Source: a virus. Taken from it: a stretch of DNA of 64,000 bases. Every line of letters starts with the position of its first letter. Positions within the stretch are counted from its first letter, which is position 1. The translations under genes were made by a program, and so were the position numbers. The notes under the pieces were generated by a model. That model saw nothing but the letters and a program-made list of their open reading frames with translations. It was not told the DNA's origin and ran no database searches. Positions 15,496 through 23,093 of this stretch are shown one piece after another. The stretch lies in the IMG/VR virus record IMGVR_UViG_3300037493_003022, positions 49,046-113,045 of that record. One strand, given 5' to 3'.

Positions 15496-15785
15496 GGTCA
15501 CGCCTACTTGTCATCGGTTTCTTGATTGCCAGTGCTTATGCCTGGCATTGCTCCGCAAGCAATTTCAGCGACTTTCATCGTACCCGCGCGCAACTCGCGA
15601 TAGCTGAAAGACTCCTGTCCAGTGGCGCGACTGACACGGATACCCTTGCGATTGAGAATGCTTGGCGAAATGCTGCCGCTATGGCCCGCAATCTCACAGG
15701 CGCACAACACTCCTCTCTGCTCCGCGACTTTCCCAAAGCGACCGACCTCGGCTGCGGTTCATTCTTCGCGCTTTGCCCCCGATAG
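15492..15785 (+). CDS. small exported protein
   Basis: A 97-residue protein with an N-terminal signal-like segment (MRSRLLVIGFLIASAYAWHC, possible cleavage after AYA). The mature part is helical with three cysteines, ending CGSFFALCPR, and may sit in the periplasm. Start overlaps the hydrophobic peptide stop. Position after a membrane peptide recalls lysis or exclusion gene pairs, but spanin, holin or lysozyme motifs are absent. Confidence 0.55.
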   Translation: MRSRLLVIGFLIASAYAWHCSASNFSDFHRTRAQLAIAERLLSSGATDTDTLAIENAWRNAAAMARNLTGAQHSSLLRDFPKATDLGCGSFFALCPR

Positions 15786-17121
15786 GCTCAAAAGTTAACC
15801 CTCGTTTTTGCCCCTCTCTTTTGACTCCCCTGTCCCCTAGTCCCTCAGTCGCTTGAAAAACAGGGGTTAAAACCCTCGTTTTTGACGCCAAATCACCCGG
15901 TTTTGACGGCAATCAATAGACAACGGGTTTTTTCAGTAGCAATAAACGAGCCAACAACAGACGACGGGTTTTTTCAGTAGTGGCAGAATTACAGTGCGCT
16001 TGGACGAAATTACAGGCAGCTTGGAAACTTGTCCTAAAGAGACTATAAAAATAAAACCGAGTAACCATTTTGGCTGTGAAAAAATTCTTTCCCGCTGCGC
16101 CTGGCTGTTAAGCCCTACCGCACCGAATAAACCAAGGGCTGGGTCCAAACCATCCGTTTCACTTTTTCTGCCGGGGTCTTTTTCGACCGAAAGAGCCTCA
16201 CCCAACCCTACCGACACGACCGAATCGGCTTAAAGCTGGGTTCCAAGGGAGCTTTTCACTTTTTCTGCTCGAAAACCTCAAAAGTTAACCCCTGTTTTTC
16301 GAAGTCTCGTGGGCAAGGGCCTTGATGACCTCCGTGAGATGAGCTTTTTTGGGCCTTAACTTTTCCACTTTTGAGGCTTGTTTGACCCCTCAAACACACC
16401 GAATCGGCCTAAGTCTTAGTTTCTTCAGCATGTATCGCTTTTTCTGCTCGAGGAACCATGCCTCTTTTAGAGCTGAAACCCTCAAACATGGAATCTATAG
16501 GCACTTTTGGGCTCAAAATGAGGCCATTTATCACCTAGTCTGCATAAAGCTGTGACCCAATGATTCCAAGCACTTAGGAGTTTTTGGTTCAACTTTCCCC
16601 CTAGGGCTGAAAGAATTAAACTGCATAAAAAGATGCGCTTTGGAAGATTGACTGCATATCTATAGAAAAGGCATCTGGAAAGGAGCTTTTTGGCTCAAAG
16701 TTGGCTTTTTCCGATACAAACGGGTGACTGTAGCTTCGTGTGCTGGCCGGTATATACCGATACACTTGAACCTAAAAGCTCAATGATCTCAAACATCTAG
16801 GCTACATGAACACTCACCCTAGGAAAGAGACCAGAAAAAGGGGTATTGGAGAGGTAGTTACTATGTATTACTCTCTAGTTATGATCATAGTTAATAGAGA
16901 GAATCTTAGAGGTTTTGGAGGTATTGAGAGGTCTGGAGGATGAAATCCTCAATGATTTCACATACATTCGGAGGTTTCTATCGCCGCGAATTTTTGTAAA
17001 TTTTAGGTAGGTTCAGAGACCATACAGATAGTGACACTACCTGTATGTCAGTATCACTTTGATATCTTTGAATGCAGCTCTTTGAAGGATTTCATAGGGG
17101 CAGAACCCAGGAGGGTTCATC
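15786..17121. repeat. 1.3-kb gene-free region with dispersed direct and inverted repeats
   Basis: No gene is supported. Direct repeats seen: ctcaaaagttaaccc (15787-15801, 16277-16291), aaccctcgtttttg (15797-15810, 15871-15884), acgggttttttcagtag (15923-15939, 15964-15980), accgaatcggc followed by t/c-taa (16219, 16398) and ctttttctgctcga (16259-16272, 16438-16451, partial at 16161). Inverted repeats: ctctcta/tagagag (16871-16901) enclosing the palindrome tatgatcata, and tgaaatc/gatttca (16941-16960). The picture fits an origin, a regulatory locus or a decayed insertion. Confidence 0.6.
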
Positions 17122-17697
17122 TTACCCGTGAAATTTTTCGACTTCGCGAAGATGCTCATCTACGAAGGCATTCAGCCTATCAGGGAGGGTACTCGTATCT
17201 CCCATCTCCCCGGTGTATCCCAACCTCCTGAATGCCTCACACACCGCAAACACGATGTCACTGTAGGCTGTAGCCTTTGCCCACCAGTGCTGGACAGAGT
17301 TGCCCTTGTAGATGTTCTTATCAGCCAGATCCTCAATCTGTTGTTCGAGGTGCCCTATCTTCTCCCCGAGAGCTAGCTCCCTGAAGATTGCAGACACTCT
17401 TTCAGACTCAGCCTTATCCCTGGCTTCCTCTAGTTCTGAAGAACTGATCGTGATTGTGGCCTCGACATTGGAGAGGTGCTTGTCCATGCAGTCTCCTATG
17501 AGGAACATGGGAATGGTCGTGTCACTGCGCATACAGAAACACGTCTCCAGTGGAGTTGAGTCCCCTATCCCAAAGAGAACGTACTTCCCATCCTTGTTCT
17601 TTCTACAGTGCATGGGGAAGGGCTTTGCATGGATGTACCCTGTACTCTTCACATAGTAGTGCCCCTCTTTCTGAGGGATTTCAGTTGTCCACTTCAT
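17122..17697 (-). CDS. hypothetical protein with coiled-coil segment
   Basis: A 191-residue protein at the end of the accessory gene run, overlapping the previous gene by 17 bases. The start MKWTTEIPQKEG is chosen for its GAGGAAG ribosome site. Residues 1-45 form a beta unit (GHYYVKSTGY) seen at the start of many phage accessory proteins. Residues 90-130 are a charged coiled coil (SELEEARDKAESERV). Function unknown. Confidence 0.55.
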   Translation of the reverse strand: MKWTTEIPQKEGHYYVKSTGYIHAKPFPMHCRKNKDGKYVLFGIGDSTPLETCFCMRSDTTIPMFLIGDCMDKHLSNVEATITISSSELEEARDKAESERVSAIFRELALGEKIGHLEQQIEDLADKNIYKGNSVQHWWAKATAYSDIVFAVCEAFRRLGYTGEMGDTSTLPDRLNAFVDEHLREVEKFHG

Positions 17698-18061
17698 CTT
17701 CTTCCTCATCCTTGGCGGAAATCTCTGTTGCCACTCCGCGCCGTGACTGCTGCAACTCCCACTGGATAGCTGTCAACTCCTGGAGAGTGCCGTGTAGCAC
17801 CAACTGACCTCGCCTGTTCTTGTTATAGTTGTCTGCGATGGTAATCCTCAGCTTATCGATCGCTGCGCTCCATCCAGCCCGAAAAGTCTGCGCCAAGAAG
17901 TCCATCTGCTCCTCGGTGGTGTTGGTGAGCACGGACTCATGAGAAGTCAGATACTCTCCAGCCGCTCGCTTTGAAGCCATCGCAACTGTGTAGCTGATTC
18001 CTTGCGATTCATCTGCGTTTAATACCCAACGAACATCTTCTGGCGTCATAACCTTACTCAT
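17681..18061 (-). CDS. hypothetical protein with acidic tail
   Basis: A 126-residue helical protein ending in a strongly acidic tail (KDEEEDEVDN). Acidic C-termini of this kind occur in ssDNA-binding proteins and DNA mimics, but the body shows no OB-fold signature. Follows the zinc-ribbon gene in the same run. Function unknown. Confidence 0.5.
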   Translation of the reverse strand: MSKVMTPEDVRWVLNADESQGISYTVAMASKRAAGEYLTSHESVLTNTTEEQMDFLAQTFRAGWSAAIDKLRITIADNYNKNRRGQLVLHGTLQELTAIQWELQQSRRGVATEISAKDEEEDEVDN

Positions 18062-18079
18062 CTTCTTCCTCCGCGAATT

Positions 18080-18295
18080 TTATTGATCACCGTAATTAGA
18101 AGGATGCCCTGGATGAAAGTAGTCTCCGTGATCGTCATCCGACTCCCACCCACTCCCAGGATCATCCCAATTTGGCCTGGTGCATCGACAGGCTGGATAC
18201 CTCGAACATCCCCAGAATTCATGGCCATCGGACATCCGAGATCGATGAACCATTGGTGCATTACACCTACTGCAATTTGGAACAGGAGTATCCAT
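18080..18295 (-). CDS. topoisomerase-type zinc ribbon protein
   Basis: A 71-residue protein consisting of one zinc ribbon of the topoisomerase I C-terminal type: CSRCNAPM, then WGCSRYPACR, with the cysteines at CxxC and C-x5-C positions. A Gly/Asp/His-rich tail follows. The start MDTPV has an AGAGGGAG ribosome site; longer and out-of-frame readings were dropped. Such stand-alone ribbons bind nucleic acid. The role in the phage is unknown. Confidence 0.65.
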   Translation of the reverse strand: MDTPVPNCSRCNAPMVHRSRMSDGHEFWGCSRYPACRCTRPNWDDPGSGWESDDDHGDYFHPGHPSNYGDQ

Positions 18296-18321
18296 TGGCT
18301 TCTCCCTCTCCGCGAATTTCT

Positions 18322-18612
18322 TTAGAGGCGACCTCTCTTCATGACATTGGTTGTTCGAGCATTCCAACCGGCGAGATAACCATCGAGGTAGAGTCTGACG
18401 GATGCAAAGTCTGCCCTGGAGCAATCAACACTGCGCATTCCGTCAACAGTGGGATGGATGAAAACTGTGACAGAAGGAAAGCGTGTCTTCAACCTCAAGG
18501 AGATGTCTTCAGCCTCTTCTACGGTGAGACTGCCTACATAGGACTTGTTACTATCACTCGGATAGTTCTTGCGGAGGAAGATGTCCATCTTGTCTTCGGA
18601 TAGGCCGTTCAT
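18322..18612 (-). CDS. hypothetical protein
   Basis: A 96-residue alpha/beta protein in the accessory run, three bases downstream of the next gene. A central strand-turn-strand (RFPSVTVFIHPTVDG) and a C-terminal helix with Trp (YLDGYLAGWNAR) are visible. No family is recognised. Confidence 0.45.
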   Translation of the reverse strand: MNGLSEDKMDIFLRKNYPSDSNKSYVGSLTVEEAEDISLRLKTRFPSVTVFIHPTVDGMRSVDCSRADFASVRLYLDGYLAGWNARTTNVMKRGRL

Positions 18613-18615
18613 CGT

Positions 18616-19017
18616 TCAACCCTCCTTGGGGATGTCTGATTGAAAGAAGTACCCACAGGCTTCCTTGTCACCGGAATTTTCGACTCCCTTTTGTGGGATT
18701 TCACAACAGATTTGCCAGGCTTCATCCCTGTGGCAGCAGTTACCGCCGAAGTGGTGACACCTCTTGTCACAGACAAAAGGGTCTACCCCGTTGGTCCTCC
18801 AGAAGAGAAGCAGTGCTTCTAGGAAGCCCATCATGTCGGCCTCTGGGGATTTGAGGAGTTCTTCCCACATACCTGTCTGGGGAAGGAGCATGAAGATGCG
18901 CTCGTACTTCTGCCCTTCAACAGCATGGCGCTGTATAGAACCGTCTTCGAGGTCAGCGACGAGCATGCCGGTGGTGTTTTTGTCACAGTCCGTGAAGAGG
19001 AATGTCGCGGTTTTCAT
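18616..19017 (-). CDS. hypothetical Cys/His-rich protein
   Basis: A 133-residue protein starting MKTATFLFTDCDKN, with its ATG overlapping the upstream stop. Residues 85-110 carry a dense metal-site-like cluster (CDKRCHHFGGNCCHRDEAWQICC). The N-terminal half is a beta sheet with DxEDGS turns. A zinc-binding role is likely from the cysteine spacing; function is unknown. Confidence 0.5.
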   Translation of the reverse strand: MKTATFLFTDCDKNTTGMLVADLEDGSIQRHAVEGQKYERIFMLLPQTGMWEELLKSPEADMMGFLEALLLFWRTNGVDPFVCDKRCHHFGGNCCHRDEAWQICCEIPQKGVENSGDKEACGYFFQSDIPKEG

Positions 19018-19211
19018 CAGAGCACCTCGTTCGCATTGAAGTTCATGCCGAAGAGGTAATCCTGAGCGGCCTGAAGTCCTTCGGGAGTTTCGTAGTCGTG
19101 TATCCACCGCATTGAGATTGGGTCGAGTACGTACTCAACCTTGAAGAACTCTTGTACGAGTCGGAGGTTCTCACGAGTGGACACATAATGCCGATTGGGA
19201 GTGGTATTCAT
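19017..19211 (-). CDS. hypothetical small protein behind a promoter-leader module
   Basis: A 64-residue protein starting MNTTPNRHYV after a CAGGAG ribosome site. The module AUG at 19274 is in frame and would give a 21-residue longer product (MTHNYQQN start). Which start is used is open. No family is recognised. Confidence 0.5.
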   Translation of the reverse strand: MNTTPNRHYVSTRENLRLVQEFFKVEYVLDPISMRWIHDYETPEGLQAAQDYLFGMNFNANEVL

Positions 19212-19271
19212 CTTGAGCTCCTGACACAGTTCAAAATTGCGTGATTGCAAATTTTGTTGGTAGTTGTGTGT

Positions 19272-19286
19272 CATGCAAAGAGTATA
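19272..19286 (-). promoter_or_regulatory. promoter-leader module upstream of 19017-19211
   Basis: Minus strand TATACT (19286-19281), CTTTGC, then ATGACACACAACTACCAAC. It starts the run of genes between 19.2 and 17.1 kb. Confidence 0.6.
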
Positions 19287-19353
19287 GTGGTTACTCATGA
19301 ATGATGGAAGATGGTAAGTTAGTTCTTCAGAAGTTTTCTCTTACCCGCGAAAT

Positions 19354-19530
19354 CTATTCTTGCTGTGACTTGAGAACTCTTGGATGAATAACACCCTGAG
19401 ATTTAGCTGCTAACTCATGGATAGCCCACCCAGTTACCTCTTCACACAGAAGATCTTCTGGACCCTCTCCTTGCGGAAGATAGAAGTAACAATCGCTCTT
19501 AGGATGCCACCATAGATTGTACTCAGTCAT
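19354..19530 (-). CDS. 58-residue hypothetical protein
   Basis: A short frame starting MTEYNLWWHPKSDCYFY and ending in a TAG. Its ATG overlaps the last codons of the previous gene by eight bases, the usual coupling here. The product is acidic in the middle (GEGPEDLLCEEV) and has no recognised domain. Accepted on coupling and natural amino-acid composition. Confidence 0.5.
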   Translation of the reverse strand: MTEYNLWWHPKSDCYFYLPQGEGPEDLLCEEVTGWAIHELAAKSQGVIHPRVLKSQQE

Positions 19531-19714
19531 AGCGTGCCCTCCTATATGGACCTGTTACAGAGCCATCCTCATGCACGGCGTAGACCTTGTAAGAGATATC
19601 TGTATCTCTGAAAGCCTCATAAGCCACGTCATGGGCTTCATCTTCTCCTTTAATATTGCTCTCCCAACATGGACCACCGGGAACACGTACTTCATAGAAA
19701 CAAATCTTACTCAT
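19523..19714 (-). CDS. hypothetical small protein
   Basis: A 63-residue protein starting MSKICFYEVRVPGGP, three bases after the radical-SAM stop. It is a short beta-rich unit with an acidic helix (KGEDEAHDVAYEAFRD). Its place directly behind a radical-SAM gene could make it a substrate or partner, but it has no leader-peptide signature. Confidence 0.45.
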   Translation of the reverse strand: MSKICFYEVRVPGGPCWESNIKGEDEAHDVAYEAFRDTDISYKVYAVHEDGSVTGPYRRARYD

Positions 19715-19716
19715 GG

Positions 19717-20304
19717 TCAGTCTGTCTCCTCTGAACAATCACAGAGGTTAGCATCATCTGGAATCTTGTACCCTGTGATGACGTTCCCATATTTCTTCTT
19801 CTTACACCCGCAGGCGTAAAGGTCTCCATTCCAGTTCATCCAGATGCCTGGACAGGCGCATCCCTTGGTAGCTCCCGAGATGTCCTTTCCTCTACCCTGC
19901 TTGCAAATCCTTTCCCCTGTCCTATGCTCTAAATCCTCAAAGGCACATTGCACCCTGTCGGATACCATCCAGGATTCATGGTAGCGAGTCCGGGAGAGAG
20001 CCACGTAGAAGACATCACTGAGTCTGGAGAGGAAGATGGCTTCCCTCTCGTTGCTCCCGTTTGTGATTACTCCTGATCCCTCCATCTCGACATTCGAGTA
20101 GAGAATCTGAGTCACGAAGGATAGGAATGCAGGATGGTCTGTTGGTTCCCCTCCTCCAAGGAAAACACCTTTTCCCAAGTCCTCAGCCAGCTTCACTCCA
20201 GCCGCGAAAACATTCTCGGCCCTATAGTGCCTACCTCTTGGTGAGGCGTTTGCACAACAATGAGCGCACTGCATCTTGCAGTGGTTCGTTAGAAAGAAGT
20301 ACAT
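19717..20304 (-). CDS. small radical-SAM protein
   Basis: A 195-residue radical-SAM enzyme. The cluster motif CKMQCAHC (CX3CX2C) lies near residue 10, followed by the SAM-binding GGGEPT and VITNG strand. The C-terminal part has CACPG, WNGDLYACGC and a final CDC, resembling a short SPASM-type auxiliary cluster region. It is shorter than typical 300-residue family members, so a partial barrel. Substrate is unknown; peptide or nucleotide modification are both possible. Confidence 0.75.
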   Translation of the reverse strand: MYFFLTNHCKMQCAHCCANASPRGRHYRAENVFAAGVKLAEDLGKGVFLGGGEPTDHPAFLSFVTQILYSNVEMEGSGVITNGSNEREAIFLSRLSDVFYVALSRTRYHESWMVSDRVQCAFEDLEHRTGERICKQGRGKDISGATKGCACPGIWMNWNGDLYACGCKKKKYGNVITGYKIPDDANLCDCSEETD

Positions 20305-20305
20305 C

Positions 20306-20512
20306 TTACATCATCCTGCATCCAGTGAACTGCTCCAGAGCACCGATGGCTTTGAAGCAAGCGTCAACCAGGGTCATTCCCGTCGCTTCAAACATGCCTT
20401 TATGCTTTCCTACGGTACCTTCAAGGGTGACTATCCAACCCTTGTCACTGCGGTTGATCTGAACAAACTCATTCATTCGGATGGTCCTCAGAATCACTTC
20501 TTCATCAGTCAT
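20306..20512 (-). CDS. hypothetical small protein
   Basis: A 68-residue protein upstream of the radical-SAM gene and overlapping the previous gene by four bases. It is a small antiparallel sheet plus helix (GWIVTLEGTVGKHKG, then LVDACFKAIGAL), a layout common in phage accessory proteins with a DUF-like single-domain fold. Function unknown. Confidence 0.5.
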   Translation of the reverse strand: MTDEEVILRTIRMNEFVQINRSDKGWIVTLEGTVGKHKGMFEATGMTLVDACFKAIGALEQFTGCRMM

Positions 20513-20811
20513 GACTGACCTCCAAAGTTATCAACATCACACATAGCTGCTAGGTCTAGTTCAGACCTTTCCTCCCTTACCCTCTTTTCTGCCTGCTCTA
20601 TTTGATCAAGAATCTCAAAGGGTTCTCTCAGTTCTTCATGGTCTCTAAAGAAGAGTTCTAACTTCATAGCATGGTAGATTGGAGGGAGTTTATCTTCGTC
20701 GTAATGAACTTTTTCACCTAAGTAACGTCGAGTATTCAATAGATGAATCCGTGACATGTTCTTCACGGGAATCTCCTCACCGCTCTTTGTTTTCCAGGTG
20801 TAGTTCTTCAT
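20509..20811 (-). CDS. hypothetical protein
   Basis: A 100-residue protein starting MKNYTWKTKSGEEIPVKNM; the beta-hairpin start followed by SRIHLLNTRRYL is typical of small phage proteins that begin with a TxxGxxIPxxxMxxxHLxN pattern. The remainder is a charged helix. Start overlaps the stop of the preceding startless frame. Function unknown. Confidence 0.55.
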   Translation of the reverse strand: MKNYTWKTKSGEEIPVKNMSRIHLLNTRRYLGEKVHYDEDKLPPIYHAMKLELFFRDHEELREPFEILDQIEQAEKRVREERSELDLAAMCDVDNFGGQS

Positions 20812-20990
20812 TTTGGAAGTCCTTGACTGCAAATATGAGCAGCTTCTAAAGCCGCTGTCTTCTCAGAAAGGCAGTCTGGGCAGAGAGCTACGGTGATGTC
20901 GATGACATCGTTCCATATCTCATGTCTCTCTATCTCCAGCTTTCTTCCGCATCTACAAAACGCTCTGAGATCTTTCTTCTTTGCCCTGGC
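20808..20990 (-). pseudogene. open frame with no start codon, continuing the upstream gene after its TGA
   Basis: After the TGA of the gene at 20991 the same frame stays open for 60 codons. It encodes a natural-looking zinc-type sequence (FCRCGRK ... LCPDCLSEKT) and ends in TGA overlapping the next ATG (ATGA), as real genes do here. There is no ATG, GTG or TTG in frame. Either the TGA is a mutation or error splitting one gene, or it is read through, or translation re-initiates unusually. Confidence 0.45.
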
Positions 20991-21209
20991 TCACTCCTCT
21001 CCGAATTCTTCTCTTACGAGTTTTCTATTCTCCTCTATCCGTAATCGACACTGATTATCTAGCTTATGCGTCATCATAAAGGAAGCTATATCTATAGGGT
21101 AATCAAGAAGCTCATTATAGCAGTTTTGGCAGATGTACCCGTACTTAGGAGAATACTTCTCACAGAGGATAGCTTGGCAACCTCTTCTATTACAGGGCAT
21201 GATTCCCAT
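20991..21209 (-). CDS. small cysteine-rich protein
   Basis: A 72-residue protein starting MGIMPCNRRGC after a GGAGG ribosome site. The cysteines CNRRGCQAILC and ICQNCYNE look like a zinc ribbon. A much longer upstream extension overlaps the preceding gene and is rejected. The frame continues past the stop (see the startless segment). Confidence 0.55.
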   Translation of the reverse strand: MGIMPCNRRGCQAILCEKYSPKYGYICQNCYNELLDYPIDIASFMMTHKLDNQCRLRIEENRKLVREEFGEE

Positions 21210-21210
21210 G

Positions 21211-21438
21211 TTAGTCCTCCAAGATTTGTACGCCGTGATGAAAGGTTTGAATCTCAATAAGATCGCAACGAGGACATCTGAACTGAAACCCGTTTTCTTC
21301 CCGCAAACTCTGAAGGAAGAGTCCGCAGATGGATGGACCCTCGTCAGGAGTAACGACGAACCGGCAGTCACTACCTGACGACGTTGAGCAGATATTCCCC
21401 TCTGCTATATCAAGAACAACTTTAACCTTGAGTTCCAT
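21211..21438 (-). CDS. hypothetical protein with Cys pairs
   Basis: A 75-residue protein, first gene behind a promoter-leader module, ATG overlapping the stop of a 13-codon leader frame (TAATG) after an ACGGAG site. Contains FRCPRCDL, a CxxC knuckle, plus two upstream cysteines. Function unknown. Confidence 0.55.
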   Translation of the reverse strand: MELKVKVVLDIAEGNICSTSSGSDCRFVVTPDEGPSICGLFLQSLREENGFQFRCPRCDLIEIQTFHHGVQILED

Positions 21439-21479
21439 TAGTAGCTCCGTTTGTTGTTCGAAGTTTGTGTGTTGTGTTT

Positions 21480-21495
21480 CATCAAGAAGATCATA
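21480..21495 (-). promoter_or_regulatory. promoter-leader module upstream of 21211-21438
   Basis: Minus strand TGC-TATGAT (extended -10; hexamer 21495-21490), seven bases, then ATGAAACACAACACACAAAC. The leader AUG opens a 13-codon frame whose stop overlaps the next gene start. Confidence 0.6.
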
Positions 21496-21539
21496 GCAGA
21501 AAACTATGACGAATGGGAGTTAATTAAGCTAGCTTCAAA

Positions 21540-21816
21540 CTAGAATCTGCTGATTTTGAAGTTCCCATCCTTATCCTGAAAGAGATCTGCTCCTGGAATG
21601 AACTGGAGCTTCTGCTACTTGGTTGCCTTGCTGAGTTGAAACTTGGACGAGTACGCCTAACCCTTTGATGGTCATGACCTTCGTACTCTTCATCCAGCCG
21701 CCTTCTTTCGAAGAAGCTTTCCCAATGCAAACCCACGCTCCTGGATCTCCGTGAACTCGGACATCGGAAACCTTCTCTTTCAACTCTTCCATGTTCGTAA
21801 CGGTTAGGTCTTTCAC
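21540..21816 (-). pseudogene. phage accessory protein gene with a frameshift near its 3' end
   Basis: The frame from 21816 encodes 81 residues and reads through KSTKVMTIKGLGVLVQ and STQQGNQVAEA, a pattern I know from small phage proteins that continue xxFxPGxxI. In the present frame it derails to PVHSRSRSLSG and stops. Shifting one base in GCTCCAGTTC gives QFIPGADLFQDKDGNF and a TAG at 21540-21542, which fits the family. So a one-base indel (real or sequencing) or a programmed shift is present. Start overlaps the previous stop (ATGA). Confidence 0.6.
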
Positions 21817-22070
21817 TCAGATACCTCCTCGTAAGTCATCTGGAAAATGTCATCCTTACAGGGATAGAGTTCTCCTTTGACGCCTCGGATGATCCACTCC
21901 CCTATACCAGCTTTCATTGCGCCTTCGAGGGTTTTAATCTCGATGGTTCGGTCTATTGGATTGTAAATTACACCCCGAACATGCTCTGGATTTGGATGCG
22001 TAGCGTCGAAGGTAGAATCCGTGATCTGTACTGCCTCAATGACTACTGGCTTCTTTCTGAACTTCTTCAT
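21813..22070 (-). CDS. PGDYG-type small phage protein
   Basis: An 85-residue protein with the full pattern of a widespread small phage/prophage family: start FRKKPVVIEAVQ, middle IEIKTLEG, and GEWIIRGVKGELYPCKDDIF near the end. The family is structurally a small beta fold of unknown role. It overlaps the frameshifted gene by four bases and is separated by one base from the next. Confidence 0.75.
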   Translation of the reverse strand: MKKFRKKPVVIEAVQITDSTFDATHPNPEHVRGVIYNPIDRTIEIKTLEGAMKAGIGEWIIRGVKGELYPCKDDIFQMTYEEVSE

Positions 22071-22071
22071 A

Positions 22072-22401
22072 TTATCCTCTTTGTTCTTTCGAGCATGTTT
22101 TCGATTGAGTTTTGAATACCTCTTTAGTTACGTTTACTCCATCTACAATAGACCTACACCAGCAATCTGGTGTGTCGCAGGAGAGTTTTCTTGCTGCGGC
22201 TTCTTTATGGCGAGTAATGATAGTGTCAATCGAAGCTACACCGACTATATCATTGTGATGAAACCACCTTCGAGATAAGCCGTGACCTTCACAATGGTAA
22301 ACGACGTTACCCTGGTAATTCTCATCGACTTCGAAAACTCTGAATTCTCCGTAACCTTTGACTGTTACTATATCTCCTACCCTGAAGTCTCTAGTAGTCA
22401 T
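22072..22401 (-). CDS. hypothetical protein with SH3-like beta start
   Basis: A 109-residue protein starting MTTRDFRVGDIVTVKGYGEF, an SH3-like barrel opening (RVGDIVTV, YRVFEVDE). ATG overlaps the upstream stop. The second half is helical with CDTPDCWC cysteines. Function unknown. Confidence 0.5.
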   Translation of the reverse strand: MTTRDFRVGDIVTVKGYGEFRVFEVDENYQGNVVYHCEGHGLSRRWFHHNDIVGVASIDTIITRHKEAAARKLSCDTPDCWCRSIVDGVNVTKEVFKTQSKTCSKEQRG

Positions 22402-22712
22402 GGCTTCCACTTTTTGGCAGCTGCGCACACAGATTTAATCGCTGCTCCATCCCACCCCTTCCACCCTAACTTCCTAGACGCGGCATCCTGGAGAGCGAAC
22501 ACATCAGCATCTCTAATGGGGTCTCCCTCCATAGCTACAATATAGCCGGCGACAGTTAGGTAGTGCCTTCCACAAGAGAAACCCCAATCAACTAACGGCT
22601 TCTCTTTATTCTGATTCCCAAAACTTACGTTATCGACCCACTTGGTGCATGTCGCGCACATCTCTGTCTGGCAGCTTGCGCAGCCAACTGATTCTTTGGT
22701 TTCGTCGGTCAT
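22398..22712 (-). CDS. hypothetical cysteine-rich protein
   Basis: A 104-residue protein with CASCQTEMCATC near the N-terminus and a further CGRHY, suggesting a zinc site. The C-terminal half is helical (ALQDAASRKLGWKGW). Overlaps the next gene by four bases. Function unknown. Confidence 0.5.
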   Translation of the reverse strand: MTDETKESVGCASCQTEMCATCTKWVDNVSFGNQNKEKPLVDWGFSCGRHYLTVAGYIVAMEGDPIRDADVFALQDAASRKLGWKGWDGAAIKSVCAAAKKWKP

Positions 22713-22713
22713 G

Positions 22714-22764
22714 TCACCGATCCCTTGAGCAGAGTAGGAATATACTGATTACTGTACCCTTCAT
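22714..22764 (-). CDS. possible 16-residue peptide
   Basis: A tiny frame (MKGTVISIFLLCSRDR) with a GGGAGG ribosome site five bases upstream, between the membrane peptide and the next gene. Hydrophobic centre. It may be a leader peptide that couples the two genes, or chance. Confidence 0.25.
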   Translation of the reverse strand: MKGTVISIFLLCSRDR

Positions 22765-22765
22765 G

Positions 22766-22894
22766 TTACCTCCCAGTAAAAAAGAACGTCCACACTGGAG
22801 CTGACGGATGTGCTAGCGACCAAATGAGGTACTTAACTAAAACGATCGCTGCTATAAATACAGCTACGGCTAGGACAATCATAAACTCCTTCAT
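22766..22894 (-). CDS. 42-residue single-span membrane peptide
   Basis: The product begins MKEFMIVLAVAVFIAAIVLV, one clear transmembrane helix, followed by a short aromatic tail (PVWTFFFTG). Gene starts one base after the previous stop. Small membrane peptides of this kind occur in phage early regions and can block host functions; target unknown. Confidence 0.5.
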   Translation of the reverse strand: MKEFMIVLAVAVFIAAIVLVKYLIWSLAHPSAPVWTFFFTGR

Positions 22895-22895
22895 A

Positions 22896-23093
22896 TCACT
22901 TCTCTAGCTCCCAGTTTGGTTCAAAGTTATGGATTAAATTCCCTACCTCTTTCGGGGTAAGCACACCTTTCTCTATGAGAAGCATGAGCAGACCTGGAAC
23001 TATACCCTCGAGAGATCTAAAGCACGAGGTCTCTATCTCTCTATCGAGATGAACTTCTCGGTGTCCCCATGCGTCATGTTCTACTATCCTCAT
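22896..23093 (-). CDS. hypothetical small protein
   Basis: A 65-residue protein starting MRIVEHDAWGHREVH, ATG overlapping the upstream stop. It is a helical unit with a hydrophobic centre (IVPGLLMLLIEKGVL). A longer upstream frame is rejected because it lies over the preceding gene. Function unknown. Confidence 0.45.
   Translation of the reverse strand: MRIVEHDAWGHREVHLDREIETSCFRSLEGIVPGLLMLLIEKGVLTPKEVGNLIHNFEPNWELEK

Noticed and set aside
13580-17121. CRISPR array
   Set aside because: Repeats are short, irregularly spaced, of several kinds and not separated by uniform spacers; no cas gene is present.
18058-18261. 67-residue frame overlapping the zinc-ribbon gene
   Set aside because: The overlapping frame encodes a clear topoisomerase-type zinc ribbon with its own ribosome site, so this is its shadow.
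20808-21209. Reassignment of TGA to an amino acid in this phage
   Set aside because: TGA ends many genes here in clean ATGA overlaps and no core gene needs TGA read as sense; the one odd site is better explained locally.
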